NCBI RefSeq assembly: GCF_014222285.1
Contig: NZ_JACKZS010000024.1
Coordinates: forward strand, 1 to 58,261
DNA: 58,261 bases
Direction of reading: 5' to 3'
DNA from: Nostoc sp. UCD121
GTDB lineage: Bacteria; Cyanobacteriota; Cyanobacteriia; Cyanobacteriales; Nostocaceae
Under the pieces are notes generated by a model. The model had not been told where the DNA came from and searched no databases. It worked only from the letters and a program-made list of their open reading frames with translations. Each line of letters opens with the position of its first letter. Position 1 is the first letter of the stretch. Positions 42,584 through 51,361 of this stretch are shown here, piece after piece. The position numbers and the translations under genes are program-made.

Positions 42584-45397
42584 TTAGATAGCTTGCTTCT
42601 TTAGCGGAATAACAACTACAAATTCTGTACCCTCTCCCTGGGTAGAAATACATTGTAATTGTCCCAGATGTTTTTGGGTGACAATCTGATAACTAATAGA
42701 TAAGCCTAATCCTGTGCCTTTACCAACTGGTTTAGTAGTAAAGAATGGTTCAAATAAATGTTTTTGAATATTTTCGGGAATGCCTGTACCATTATCTGCA
42801 ATGCTAATAACTACCTGCTTTTCGCTATTAAGTTGAGTATGAATTTTAATTTGGGGAGTAGATAGTGCTGCTTTCTTTACTTCCCACTCACCATTTTCTA
42901 CAGCTTCTTCTAAAGCATCGATCGCATTTGCTAGAAGATTCATAAATACCTGATTCAGTTGTCCAGCATAACATTCTACTAATGGTAGATTGCCGTACTC
43001 TTTGATAATGTCAATTGTTAGAGAATTAGATTTAGCCTTGAGCCGATGTTCTAGAATGAGCAATGTATTATCTATACCCTCATGGATATTTACAGCTTTC
43101 ATCTCTGTTTCGTCTAACCGAGAAAAGTTTCGCAAAGATAGGACAATTTCTGTGATTCTTTCGGCACCAACAGTCATAGAAGTTAACAAGTTAGGCAAGT
43201 CTGCTATTACGAAATCTAGGTCGATAGCTTCTGTTTCTTTTGTAATTTCTGTTACTGGATTAGGATAGTTTTGCTGATATAATTGCAGTATCTTCAGTAA
43301 ATCTTCAATATATTGATTAGCATGGGTGATATTGCCATAGATAAAGTTGACTGGGTTGTTAATTTCGTGCGCTACACCTGCTACCAACTGCCCTAAACTG
43401 GACATTTTTTCACTATGTATGAGTTGAGATGCTAAATGCTTTGCCTCTTGGCGTAATTGTGCTTCTGAGTATCGCAATATCTGCTCTGCTTGTTTGCGCT
43501 GGGTAATGTCATGGAGAATGACGACATACTCCTGAAAATCCTGATGTGGTCTGTCTGAGATGGAAACTTCTAGGATTTTGTTTTTGCCATTGCGGAGTAG
43601 GGTTTGTTCGCTGCGCTTTGTCCACTCCTCTGGATAGGAGACTAATGCAGTTAGCCATTTGTTGAGGTGATTTCCCCGTAACTCGGATGGGTTGACACCA
43701 AAGAAAGATTCAGTGGCTGGATTTGCTTGCTGGATAATACCTCGATCGTCCACAACTAAAATACCATCTTGGGCAACAGTAAATAGGTGTTCGGCAGCTT
43801 CACGGGCTTCTGCGATCGCAACCACTTGCGGTAAACTTGTCCAACAAGCGATCGCTACTCCCACAAATGCCACCATCATCAGCAGCGCCACAAATATATT
43901 CTCCCCCGCCTCACTTGCCGTTTTATTCAGTTTGACACCAAATAACCAGCCAACTGCCACTGCACTGGATAGTAAAAAAATCAGGATGCTCACCTGGAGA
44001 ACTACCGAGTCCTTGATAATTACCTGAGAGCGTGTGCGATATCGCCGCATCCACCAAGTGGGATGAAATGGAGGGAATTTCACCCGGCGAATCACTGCAT
44101 CTATTCCCATAACCCCAATGGGAAATAATAGCCCAATTAGCAAGTTGAGCCAACCCCAGGCAAGTCCGCCCACTACTAGCACCACAACTTCCAACAGCAG
44201 AATGGCCAGAGATATGCGAGGGAACAAAACTTCCGAGCGATCGCGCCGCAGCCAAAGCCCCAAATGCAATAACATAAAGGAGACAAACCAGCCAACATTA
44301 CCAACGGCTACGATTCGCGCCACATCTCCCCAAATCAAATAAATCAGGCACAACACCAATGTTAATGTCAGCGCTGGTACAAATACACCCCGACGTGACA
44401 CAACAGAAAATACAGGTGAAATGTGTTTATCTAAAGCCAACTGATACAAAATCCGAGGGCAATTAGAAACAACCGTTGCCGAACCTAAAAGACAAGCAGC
44501 TACTAGCAAAAAGGAAACACTTATAGCGGCTGATTTTCCCCAGAACGGCTGGGAAGCTGCCACAAGATTCATAAAAGCATTGTCTTTGAGGCTGGGATCG
44601 GTTGCTAACCGCATCATTACCCAAGATCCCCCCAAAAAGATCGGTGGCATCATCCAAGCCGCAACATCTAGAAAACGTAGCGTCTGGCTGGGTTGGCGGC
44701 TATCGGCGACAAAAGAAGAAGCCGTTTCACAACTGTAGGTGGCATAAGTGACGAAAAAGAACCACTTCGCCCAATCGACAAAACCCAGAGATGACCAATT
44801 GCTAGGAAAAAACCCAGGACTTACATCAGAGAACGCTAACCAGCCCAAACCCTGTACGCAGAAAGTGATTAGCAATCCAAAGGCGGGAATTACAAAAAAT
44901 AGATGTAAAATACTTAGGGCGCGAGTCCCACTAAACGCGACTATAAACGGCAACAGTGTAAAGCCAATATCTAAAAGTATTTCTGGACAGGCAATACCTA
45001 GCGCCTCCAAATTCACCTTAATTAAATCTTTGAGAACGATGGTATTAACTGACAGGTAGGAAACCCAGTTGAGGAGGTATCCAATTGCTGCATAGCAAGC
45101 TATTCCTGGGTAGTTTTGCAGCAACTTAGTAGCATAGTTAGGCGTTCCTCCAGCCACATTTATAAAATGCATACCCAAGCGTTTCACTTGGTAATTGAGC
45201 AGCATTCCAAAAATCACCGCAGGTATCCAGACAAAAATAGCTTGGGGGCCGAGAGCAGCATGAATTGCTGGAACCAATGCTGTCCAGGAAATATGAGCGG
45301 TTAAACCGAAACCCCAACTTTCAACAGCACTTAAGCTTCTAGTCAAGCGCGGGTAAGAAGATTGGCCCAAAGTGGGATGAGCAGGATGGGACATCAT
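42584..45397 (-). CDS. Amino acid permease (APC-type) fused to PAS histidine kinase
   Basis: A 937-residue fusion. Residues about 20-435 are an APC-superfamily transporter with 12 or so helices (ESWGFGLTAHISWTALVPAI, GGTPNYATKLLQNYPGI, TYATYSCETASSFVADSRQ). Two further helices (about 468-520) follow. A PAS domain (533-640, VAQDGILVVDDRGIIQQANP) leads to a kinase core with His677 in VAGVAHEINNPVNF, N box NLLANAIDALEE and G boxes DNGTGIP and GKGTGLGLSI. By analogy with CbrA, the transporter part may sense or transport a nutrient and control the kinase. No response regulator is adjacent. GAF/HATPase motifs are intact. Confidence 0.88.
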   Translation of the reverse strand: MMSHPAHPTLGQSSYPRLTRSLSAVESWGFGLTAHISWTALVPAIHAALGPQAIFVWIPAVIFGMLLNYQVKRLGMHFINVAGGTPNYATKLLQNYPGIACYAAIGYLLNWVSYLSVNTIVLKDLIKVNLEALGIACPEILLDIGFTLLPFIVAFSGTRALSILHLFFVIPAFGLLITFCVQGLGWLAFSDVSPGFFPSNWSSLGFVDWAKWFFFVTYATYSCETASSFVADSRQPSQTLRFLDVAAWMMPPIFLGGSWVMMRLATDPSLKDNAFMNLVAASQPFWGKSAAISVSFLLVAACLLGSATVVSNCPRILYQLALDKHISPVFSVVSRRGVFVPALTLTLVLCLIYLIWGDVARIVAVGNVGWFVSFMLLHLGLWLRRDRSEVLFPRISLAILLLEVVVLVVGGLAWGWLNLLIGLLFPIGVMGIDAVIRRVKFPPFHPTWWMRRYRTRSQVIIKDSVVLQVSILIFLLSSAVAVGWLFGVKLNKTASEAGENIFVALLMMVAFVGVAIACWTSLPQVVAIAEAREAAEHLFTVAQDGILVVDDRGIIQQANPATESFFGVNPSELRGNHLNKWLTALVSYPEEWTKRSEQTLLRNGKNKILEVSISDRPHQDFQEYVVILHDITQRKQAEQILRYSEAQLRQEAKHLASQLIHSEKMSSLGQLVAGVAHEINNPVNFIYGNITHANQYIEDLLKILQLYQQNYPNPVTEITKETEAIDLDFVIADLPNLLTSMTVGAERITEIVLSLRNFSRLDETEMKAVNIHEGIDNTLLILEHRLKAKSNSLTIDIIKEYGNLPLVECYAGQLNQVFMNLLANAIDALEEAVENGEWEVKKAALSTPQIKIHTQLNSEKQVVISIADNGTGIPENIQKHLFEPFFTTKPVGKGTGLGLSISYQIVTQKHLGQLQCISTQGEGTEFVVVIPLKKQAI

Positions 45398-45649
45398 TGG
45401 CAGTGCTGGGTGGGATACTGTAATTAAACTTATTAGCTAGAGTTCCCATCTTCTAAATGTTCTGAACAGAGACTTTTTGCTCGAAATCATAACATATTCA
45501 CAACACCAGCATTTCTTTACACCATAATTTCCCCTTCTAGATGCCGCTCTCTTTGGGAGTTTCAAAAATTAAATTATTCAATTTTGGGAGAGACGATTGC
45601 AATTGCTGTTTGACCTCACAATCCCTGCTCTTTTAGGGCGGGGAGTATG
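45398..45649. other. Intergenic region between GMC oxidoreductase and permease-kinase genes
   Basis: This 252-bp region lies downstream of the GMC gene and upstream of the permease-kinase gene, both on the minus strand. It is AT-rich, and I see no RNA gene, convincing terminator or operator. Confidence 0.4.
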
Positions 45650-47218
45650 TCAATCCCACTCCATGCTTTCAGGAAGCTTTTTATTGAGAAAACGATCCAT
45701 GCACCGCTCCGCTAAAGCCGCGATGGTTAGCGATGGGTTAGTGCAGGCAGTCGAACCAGGAATCAGAGAACCATCTACAACAAATAAGTTAGAGTAGCCG
45801 TGGACTTTGCCATAAGTGTTGCATACAGCACCCATCGTTGCACCACCAAGAGGATGCGCCGTAGCCCTAAAGTCAAGGGGTGCGCCAAAAGTTGTACCAT
45901 TCGCTTGATTTAGCCGTTGGTAAGTATACTGATTAGCCTGGGTAATTTTTTGATTATTGGCTGAGTCTTTCGGCCAGAATAGATTAGCTGATTGCGTAGA
46001 ATTATTGTAAGTCAGATAGCCCTCTGGCTTAGTAATTGCTAGGCTCGCAGGAGCTAACACACCTTGTGGAACTATCGGAAAAGGAAATTGCTCGGTGACT
46101 ACTGGAGCAATGGGATTGTCGAAGTCTTCAATTACTACCGATGCTGGCCCGCCTAGTGTGGCATTCGTTTGACCAGATGTGACGATCGCACTCACCGCAT
46201 CACCGTTAGTTCCCCACAATTTTCCGACTTGATTGTTCAGGCGGCGCAATGTGCCATTATTTTTGGCACGTAAAAGCAATTCAGTCGTGCCAATGGAACC
46301 GGCTGCTAAAAACAGATAGCGACAAATAAAAGATTTTTTAGACAGTACAACTCCCCGCTCATCGATTTGATTGCAGGTAACACGGTAACGTCCAGCATCG
46401 TATTCTTCAATCGTGTTGACTACGTGTAAGGGTCGAATTTCCACCTTTTTAGTAGCTTCTGCCCTGCTCAGATAATTTCGATCTAAGCTATTTTTCGCAC
46501 CACTGTTGATACCATAGTAAACTTGACCCGCGATCGCAGAAGGAACCTTCTTACCCGCAATTTCTTGACGAACGATATCCCAATCAACAGCTACATCAAG
46601 CTTCCTAGTTTTTAAACCAGCTTTGGCTGCTTGCTCTAATAAAATACGGCTGGCCAAATAGTAGTCTGTCTGTAAAATATCATCCGGTATGGGGGATGGT
46701 TTGATAATGGAACGCACCCTTGGATAGTAAACTTTATCCAGTTCTTCATATTTGATGCTGCGTGGAAAAACTTGATAAAAAAGTTCTTTAGTTGGCTGAT
46801 AACTGGCAGCATTGTAGACTAGCGAACCGCCTCCTACCCCCGCCCCACGATAAGCAATAATGCCATCGCCTACCTTAACATCCAGGACACCAGTATAAAT
46901 ATCAATTGGAACTTGGTTGAATATAACTGTAGTCGGACTTAACCAAGTAGACCGACCATCTGGATTTTGATATGTAGAGAAAGTATTACCTGCGTCGGTT
47001 ATCGGCCATCGTCGTCCCCGTTCCAATACTATGGTTTTAATTCCAGCTTCACCAAGGCGCAATGCTGCAACTGCTCCACCAAAACCGCTACCAATCACCA
47101 GCGCTTCTACACATTCTTCACCACGATAAGTTGCAGAAGCAATCTTAGACACGCCTATGCTTGCAGTTGCTGCCAGTGTTGCTTGAATAAATTGACGACG
47201 TTTAATTACGCCTGGCAT
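45650..47218 (-). CDS. Tat-exported GMC oxidoreductase (cholesterol-oxidase-like)
   Basis: A 522-residue FAD enzyme. The N-terminus carries a Tat-type signal (KRRQFIQATLAATASIGVSK, twin Arg at 7-8), so it is exported folded with FAD. The dinucleotide-binding motif is ALVIGSGFGGAVAALRLGE (39-57). The GMC C-terminal block HPLGGATMGAV with FVVDGSLIPG and NPSLTIAALAE is intact. Substrate could be a sterol or another alcohol; the family label cholesterol-oxidase-like comes from this layout only. ATG 47218 is used; the frame to 47287 lacks an export signal at its N-terminus. It is divergent from the thymidylate kinase gene across a 325-bp gap. Confidence 0.85.
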   Translation of the reverse strand: MPGVIKRRQFIQATLAATASIGVSKIASATYRGEECVEALVIGSGFGGAVAALRLGEAGIKTIVLERGRRWPITDAGNTFSTYQNPDGRSTWLSPTTVIFNQVPIDIYTGVLDVKVGDGIIAYRGAGVGGGSLVYNAASYQPTKELFYQVFPRSIKYEELDKVYYPRVRSIIKPSPIPDDILQTDYYLASRILLEQAAKAGLKTRKLDVAVDWDIVRQEIAGKKVPSAIAGQVYYGINSGAKNSLDRNYLSRAEATKKVEIRPLHVVNTIEEYDAGRYRVTCNQIDERGVVLSKKSFICRYLFLAAGSIGTTELLLRAKNNGTLRRLNNQVGKLWGTNGDAVSAIVTSGQTNATLGGPASVVIEDFDNPIAPVVTEQFPFPIVPQGVLAPASLAITKPEGYLTYNNSTQSANLFWPKDSANNQKITQANQYTYQRLNQANGTTFGAPLDFRATAHPLGGATMGAVCNTYGKVHGYSNLFVVDGSLIPGSTACTNPSLTIAALAERCMDRFLNKKLPESMEWD

Positions 47219-47543
47219 ACTTGATTTCCTATACGAGTTGATTATGCAGCGACATGTTGACATACCAGTTGAAACAACTAGCTGCAATTGATATCTTCAA
47301 GGAATTACAGAAGTAACTTAGAAATCTCGATCACCTGGTTATGGCAACTTCTGTTACATTCCTTGCACAATCCCAAAAATATCAGTATCAAAAATAGTTG
47401 ATCTGCCAAATTGCCAAAAACTTGTTTTTGTGTATTTAGAGACTGGTGAATTGCTGGGTAGTTGTCTCACCCGCCTGTAACACTTCACGCTATTCTTGAT
47501 CAAACGTCAGCGAATAAGTTTATTGCAGCGAACTTTAAAAAGC
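47219..47543. other. Divergent intergenic region (GMC oxidoreductase / tmk)
   Basis: This 325-bp region between two divergent genes must contain both promoters. I see no repeat, operator-like palindrome or RNA gene that I can support. Confidence 0.4.
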
Positions 47544-48191
47544 ATGGGTGGCAAATTAATTGTATTTGAAGGGGCGGAGGGCTGCGGCAAAACCAGCCAA
47601 ATGCAGCTTTGTTGTCAGTGGTTGGAAAGTTTGGGTGTTTCTGTGGTGGTAACTCGTGAACCAGGGGGAACAGAGTTAGGCTTACATCTTCGCCGCTTAC
47701 TACTAGAGAAGGCAGAGGATAAGCCAGTTGCAGAAGTGACCGAACTTTTATTGTATGCTGCTGACCGATCGCAACACGTGGAACAAGAACTTAAACCAAA
47801 TCTCGCAGCAGGGAAATATATTTTATGCGATCGCTACACTGACTCTACCATTGCCTACCAAGGATATGGTCGCGGTCTGAATATGAGTTTAATCAATCAG
47901 CTTAATAATATTGCTACTGGTGGTTTAGAAAGTGACTTAACTATTTGGTTAGATGTCGATGTCGAAGTTGGACTTTCCCGCAAACGGGGAGATGGATTAG
48001 GATTAGACCGCATTGAACAAGAAGCGATCGCTTTCCATCGACGCGTTCAGCAAGGATACACAGAGTTAGCAGCATCTAATCCTTCAAGAATTGTGCGGGT
48101 AGATGGCAGCTTGAGTAAAGAAGCTGTGCAAAAAGTAATTCAAGAAATTCTGCGCGTACACTTGAACCCGGATTTCTCGCGCATAGTGTAG
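47544..48191 (+). CDS. tmk: Thymidylate kinase, C-terminus read from a mobile repeat
   Basis: A 215-residue cytoplasmic kinase converting dTMP to dTDP. The P loop is FEGAEGCGKTS (8-18), the DRX motif is CDRYTDSTIAYQGYGRGL, and the TREPGG motif that binds nucleotide is intact. ATG 47544 (MGGKLIVFEG) is the normal start; the frame also reaches 47496. The last seven residues (DFSRIV after NP) and the TAG stop come from the left end of the 129-bp element at 48171. The catalytic core is complete before that point, so the enzyme should be active. Confidence 0.93.
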   Translation: MGGKLIVFEGAEGCGKTSQMQLCCQWLESLGVSVVVTREPGGTELGLHLRRLLLEKAEDKPVAEVTELLLYAADRSQHVEQELKPNLAAGKYILCDRYTDSTIAYQGYGRGLNMSLINQLNNIATGGLESDLTIWLDVDVEVGLSRKRGDGLGLDRIEQEAIAFHRRVQQGYTELAASNPSRIVRVDGSLSKEAVQKVIQEILRVHLNPDFSRIV

Positions 48192-48299
48192 GCAGAGGGA
48201 GAAGAGGAGTGTGGGGAGTGTGGGGAGTGTGGGGGGTAAGACTTCTTCCCCGTCCTTCCACACCTCCCACACTCTTTGATTTCTCACTTGTGAGAAATC
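48171..48299. mobile_element. 129-bp MITE-like element, copy 1
   Basis: The element starts GATTTCTCGC and ends GTGAGAAATC, giving terminal inverted repeats (9 of 10). Its right end is a 22-bp palindrome (48278-48299). Between the ends, GGAGTGTGGGGAGTGTGGGG-type sequence on the left pairs partly with CCCACACCTCCCACACTC on the right, so the whole element can fold. Copy 2 at 50956-51084 is the same length and closely similar. No target-site duplication or transposase seen. The left end supplies the tmk stop. Confidence 0.85.
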
Positions 48300-48575
48300 A
48301 AGGTTGAAGGGATTGCCATAGGTATCGTCTCAAATTTTCAAGTGTTTACTTAACTGTCTTAACTGTCCTTGCATCCTTGCTTTAAGCCTGAGAATATAAA
48401 AGACGTGGCATTTTCCGATTCCACACCCGAATTTAAGACCATTGCATTGCTCACAAAAGCGTTGGCGCAGACTGCCGCAGGCATCGTTATCTTTAGGGGT
48501 CTAACAAACCCACTACACTGAAACGAAGCTTAATTTGCTATATATTTCAATAAAAGCTTGGGAGGAAGAGTTTGT
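48300..48575. promoter_or_regulatory. Upstream region of the TNT-like gene with shared CTTAACTGTC motif
   Basis: 48349-48410 contains CTTAACTGTCTTAACTGTCC, then TTGCAT, and ends ACGTGGCA. A very similar 60-bp block is at 51237-51296, upstream of another small gene. TTAACTGTC occurs twice in tandem. A fragment of the GCATCGC-type dispersed repeat lies at 48466-48487. GGAGGA before ATG 48576 is a strong ribosome binding site. Confidence 0.6.
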
Positions 48576-49082
48576 ATGAAATTTAAGCCTGTTTCCATAG
48601 GTATTGGTTTAAGCATTCTCAGTTTTTCAGTTAGTTCATTCCCACGGACTATATTCAATTCACCAAAAGTCCTTGCCCAAGAAGTTAGTTCTTCATGTCC
48701 TCTGCCATCTGATATTGCCGTTACCTTCCTAAATTCTAAATGTGAGGAAGTCAAACTAGAGGAGCCTAAAACTTTTTATCGTTACTATAGTAGCAGCGAG
48801 AATAGATATGGTAGATATTTAACAACTGATAAATATGAAACAAATGTAGAAGTAATTAGGAATTTAGCTCTGAATCAATCATGGGGCAATAAAGCCACTA
48901 TGATCCAACCAGTTACTTTGCCGGCAGGAATGACAGTTTATCAAGGCATTGTTGCCCCTCAAACCCCCACTCAATGCTATCCTGGCGGTGGTCAACAGAC
49001 TTTTATTCAAGATACAAGAGATCCAAACATTAAGTGGTCTGAGGGACAAAATATCATCGCAAAAGATTTTAGTTGTCCGTAA
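48576..49082 (+). CDS. Secreted protein with TNT-like NAD+ glycohydrolase features
   Basis: A 168-residue exported protein. A signal peptide (1-34, ending KVLAQ) precedes a mature domain whose blocks resemble the TNT NADase toxin domain: FYRYYSSSENRYGRYLT (68-83), NLALNQSWGNKA (96-107), VTLPAGMTVYQGIVAPQ (113-129) and CYPGGGQQTFI (134-144). The Gly-rich Gln-containing block is like the PGGGxQ end of TNT. It has four cysteines and probably disulfides. GGAGGA is eight bases before ATG 48576. A 96-residue gene follows after five bases and could be its immunity partner. Assignment is by motif pattern only. Confidence 0.55.
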   Translation: MKFKPVSIGIGLSILSFSVSSFPRTIFNSPKVLAQEVSSSCPLPSDIAVTFLNSKCEEVKLEEPKTFYRYYSSSENRYGRYLTTDKYETNVEVIRNLALNQSWGNKATMIQPVTLPAGMTVYQGIVAPQTPTQCYPGGGQQTFIQDTRDPNIKWSEGQNIIAKDFSCP

Positions 49083-49087
49083 AAATT

Positions 49088-49378
49088 ATGGAAAATAAGA
49101 CAGAAGAATTCATCAAATTGCTCGATAAAGCTCTTGAGGTTGCCGAACAGATTCGTAGAGATAAACAACCAGAATTTAAACACTCAGAGCGTTTAAACAA
49201 TCTGATCGGTGCCCTAGAATCTATTAAAAGTAAGACGCTGATTGGTAAACTTGAAGCATCAGGAGGAATCTCAACCCTTGGGCTGGCCCGTGAAGTGGCT
49301 GATTGGATTGAGCCGTTAGATTCGCCATTATTAAAAGCTGTAGGTACGATAGAGGAATATTACCAAAAACACCTCTAA
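49088..49378 (+). CDS. Small acidic-basic helical protein, candidate immunity partner
   Basis: A 96-residue soluble, helix-rich protein (FIKLLDKALEVAEQIRRDKQ, then LNNLIGALESIKSKTLIGKL and EVADWIEPLDSPLLKAVGTI). I recognise no family. There is no signal peptide, while the upstream protein is exported. Stop and start are five bases apart, so the two genes are transcribed and translated together. Toxin-immunity pairs have this layout, but nothing in the sequence itself proves immunity function. ATG 49088 is the start; the open frame from 49073 overlaps the upstream stop. Confidence 0.6.
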   Translation: MENKTEEFIKLLDKALEVAEQIRRDKQPEFKHSERLNNLIGALESIKSKTLIGKLEASGGISTLGLAREVADWIEPLDSPLLKAVGTIEEYYQKHL

Positions 49379-49424
49379 ATACTACAGGCTCCTCAGTAAT
49401 ATTAGAGAAATGAAAACGTTAAAA

Positions 49425-49472
49425 AATAAAAGCGATCGCTTCTTAATTTAATGAAGCGATCGCTAATTTTTT
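49425..49472. terminator. Bidirectional hairpin built on GCGATCGC
   Basis: Perfect 12-bp arms AGCGATCGCTTC (49431-49442) and GAAGCGATCGCT (49453-49464) are separated by ten bases and flanked by A-rich sequence on the left and AATTTTTT on the right. It lies between two convergent genes (ending 49378 and 49489), so it can terminate both. Confidence 0.75.
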
Positions 49473-49488
49473 AACTACCAAATAAAGA

Positions 49489-50145
49489 TTAAGCAGCAAC
49501 AGGTTCTAACAATTTGATGTCAGAGAAGATAAATTCCTGAATAGATATTTGTCCTGCTATCTCGGTACGAATCTCCCGACGATTTAGGATAAAATAATCA
49601 CCAACTTTTTCATACTCATCGACAAATTCGCTTCTACCGCCCTTTTGTTCCCCAGTTTTGGGGTCATGGTAAACAGAGTCATAGCGATGGGACAAGTAGC
49701 CTTCCCCGGTGTCGTGGCTGCTGAAAGTGTCAATTGTCACGAAAGTACCGTGGATGAGGCGGTGAACATGACACACTTCATTATTGCGGACTTTATATTT
49801 ATCGCCCTCAGCCTTACCACCCATTAAAAGCTCAATCGCACCAGTTTCGTCAGTTTTACCATAGCTAAAGGTATTGGCGCTGTGGGTGTCTTCAAAACTG
49901 CGGCGGACGCGGTGAATTGCTATCTCCCACGCTTGACCATGAATTGCTTTCTGGGCTGGCTCGTCATCTACACCCAAAACTTCGGCTTTGAGATTGGCAG
50001 TGATGATGACCTTGCCTGTAAATACTTTATCATCTTGCTTATAGGTAATATTTGCGGTATAACCGGGGAAATTCTTGTCCCAAGTATAGCGGTTCTCATA
50101 AGCAGCCCGGAAAAGTTCCTGAGCAGAGAGTTGTGTAACTGTCAT
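49489..50145 (-). CDS. DUF3386 domain protein
   Basis: A 218-residue soluble protein of the DUF3386 family found in cyanobacteria and plant plastids. Blocks include AQELFRAAYENRYTWDKNFPGY, HGTFVTIDTFSSHDTGEGYL and HRYDSVYHDPKTGE. No catalytic motif is known to me. GGAGAAG precedes the ATG at 50145. It is divergent from the LuxR-type regulator and shares a hairpin terminator with the TNT-like pair. Confidence 0.85.
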   Translation of the reverse strand: MTVTQLSAQELFRAAYENRYTWDKNFPGYTANITYKQDDKVFTGKVIITANLKAEVLGVDDEPAQKAIHGQAWEIAIHRVRRSFEDTHSANTFSYGKTDETGAIELLMGGKAEGDKYKVRNNEVCHVHRLIHGTFVTIDTFSSHDTGEGYLSHRYDSVYHDPKTGEQKGGRSEFVDEYEKVGDYFILNRREIRTEIAGQISIQEFIFSDIKLLEPVAA

Positions 50146-50246
50146 GTGCTTCTCCTAGTCGCTACTGTAAATTAGCGTTTTAGTTTCGTTGGTATTAGCA
50201 TAGAAGTAATTGTTGAGGCTTGGATAGTCCCCAACTGGGTACACTT

Positions 50247-50927
50247 ATGCTTATGGTTAATTCTCTCCATGCCATATTTCATGCGATCGCCAATGTCCGA
50301 AATGAGCAAGAATTAAGGCTGGCTCTGACGGATAAAATTGGTAAGCATTTTGGTGTGCAAAATTGGGGTATTTATCTCCTAGATGAGCAGCCAACGGCTG
50401 AAATCGATGTTCAGAGTATTCCGGCAATATGCTTAGAAAGCAATCCAGTCGGGCGCTACGTGGTTGAGCGTCATGCTCCCGCCCATGAGCAGTTATTATT
50501 ATCACCAGGAGACTGGAAGCATTTTTGCTCGCGTTCCGATCACGAACACGTAATGACTGGGCCTATTGTTTGCGATGGTCGTCTTGTAGGAACACTTAAC
50601 TTGGCTCGTGATAAGGGAAATCCTGCTTTTAATGGCAACGATTTAGCCGATCTGAGTGCATTATGCATTCATTTATCAGCAAAAATGGCGACTCTACGGA
50701 CGACAAAACCACAAATATCCAATTCCCTTTTAGTAAGTCCTCTAACAGCGCGTGAGTTAGAAATTGCCGAGTTAGTAGCGCAGGGGTTAACAAACTCAGA
50801 AATTGGGGAAAAACTTTGGATTACGCAAAATACTGTCAAACAAGCTTTGAAGAGGATGTTTCGTAAGTTGAAGGTTTCGGCGCGTGCAGAAATGGTGGCA
50901 AAGCTGCAAGATATCAATGTTTCTTAG
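50247..50927 (+). CDS. LuxR-type transcription factor with GAF-like sensor domain
   Basis: A 226-residue regulator. The N-terminal part (about 1-150) resembles a GAF domain (ANVRNEQELRLALTDKIGKH, GPIVCDGRLVGTLNLARDKG, and ADLSALCIHLSAKMATL). The C-terminal 60 residues are a LuxR HTH: LTARELEIAELVAQGLTNSE, then LWITQNTVKQALKRMFRKL. It lacks a receiver domain, so it is not a typical response regulator. I chose ATG 50247; TTG 50220 would add nine residues and ATG 50253 is also possible. It is divergent from DUF3386. Confidence 0.8.
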   Translation: MLMVNSLHAIFHAIANVRNEQELRLALTDKIGKHFGVQNWGIYLLDEQPTAEIDVQSIPAICLESNPVGRYVVERHAPAHEQLLLSPGDWKHFCSRSDHEHVMTGPIVCDGRLVGTLNLARDKGNPAFNGNDLADLSALCIHLSAKMATLRTTKPQISNSLLVSPLTARELEIAELVAQGLTNSEIGEKLWITQNTVKQALKRMFRKLKVSARAEMVAKLQDINVS

Positions 50928-50955
50928 AGGAGATCGGAGTCAGTTTCCCCGGATG

Positions 50956-51084
50956 GATTTCTCACGCATAGTGTAGGCACAGGGAGAAGAGGAGTGTGGG
51001 GAGTGTGGGGAGTGTGGGGGTAAGACTTCTTCCACATCCTCCCACATCTCCCACACCCCTTCGATTTCTCACAAGTGAGAAATC
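50956..51084. mobile_element. 129-bp MITE-like element, copy 2
   Basis: Same length and order as copy 1: GATTTCTCAC at the left end, GTGAGAAATC at the right end (10 of 10 here), the internal GGAGTGTGG repeats, AAGACTTCTTCC, and the 22-bp palindrome at 51063-51084. It lies 28 bp after the LuxR-type gene stop. In this location it overlaps no gene. Confidence 0.85.
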
Positions 51085-51361
51085 CAGTTTAACTATTTAG
51101 TTAACACTTACAGCAATTTTTAAATTAATAGACTATACCACACCTTGCTACTTGCCCTAGATGTAGCCTATACGTTTAAAATTTGTTGCCAATTTCGATT
51201 CTTTTTGTTTGTTGCAATCAATTGTTTAACTATTTTCTTAACTGTCTTATCTGTCATTGCATTTTATTAGCGATGACGGCAGAATACAACGTGGCAATAA
51301 AAAATATTTGTCGAAAATGCAATTATTTCAATAGAGTTAATTATTTTTAAGGAGAAAATTA
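51085..51361. promoter_or_regulatory. Upstream region of the 125-aa hypothetical gene with shared CTTAACTGTC motif
   Basis: 51237-51296 reads CTTAACTGTCTTATCTGTCA, TTGCAT and later ACGTGGCA, closely matching 48349-48410. AAGGAG lies eight bases before the GTG start at 51362. No other element recognised. Confidence 0.6.

Noticed and set aside
45597..45797. + strand open frame over the end of the GMC gene
   Set aside because: Antisense shadow of the conserved GMC C-terminus.
48076..48287. Small minus-strand open frames over the end of tmk
   Set aside because: They arise from the GGAGTGTGG repeats of the MITE-like element and give low-complexity Pro/Thr/Leu peptides.
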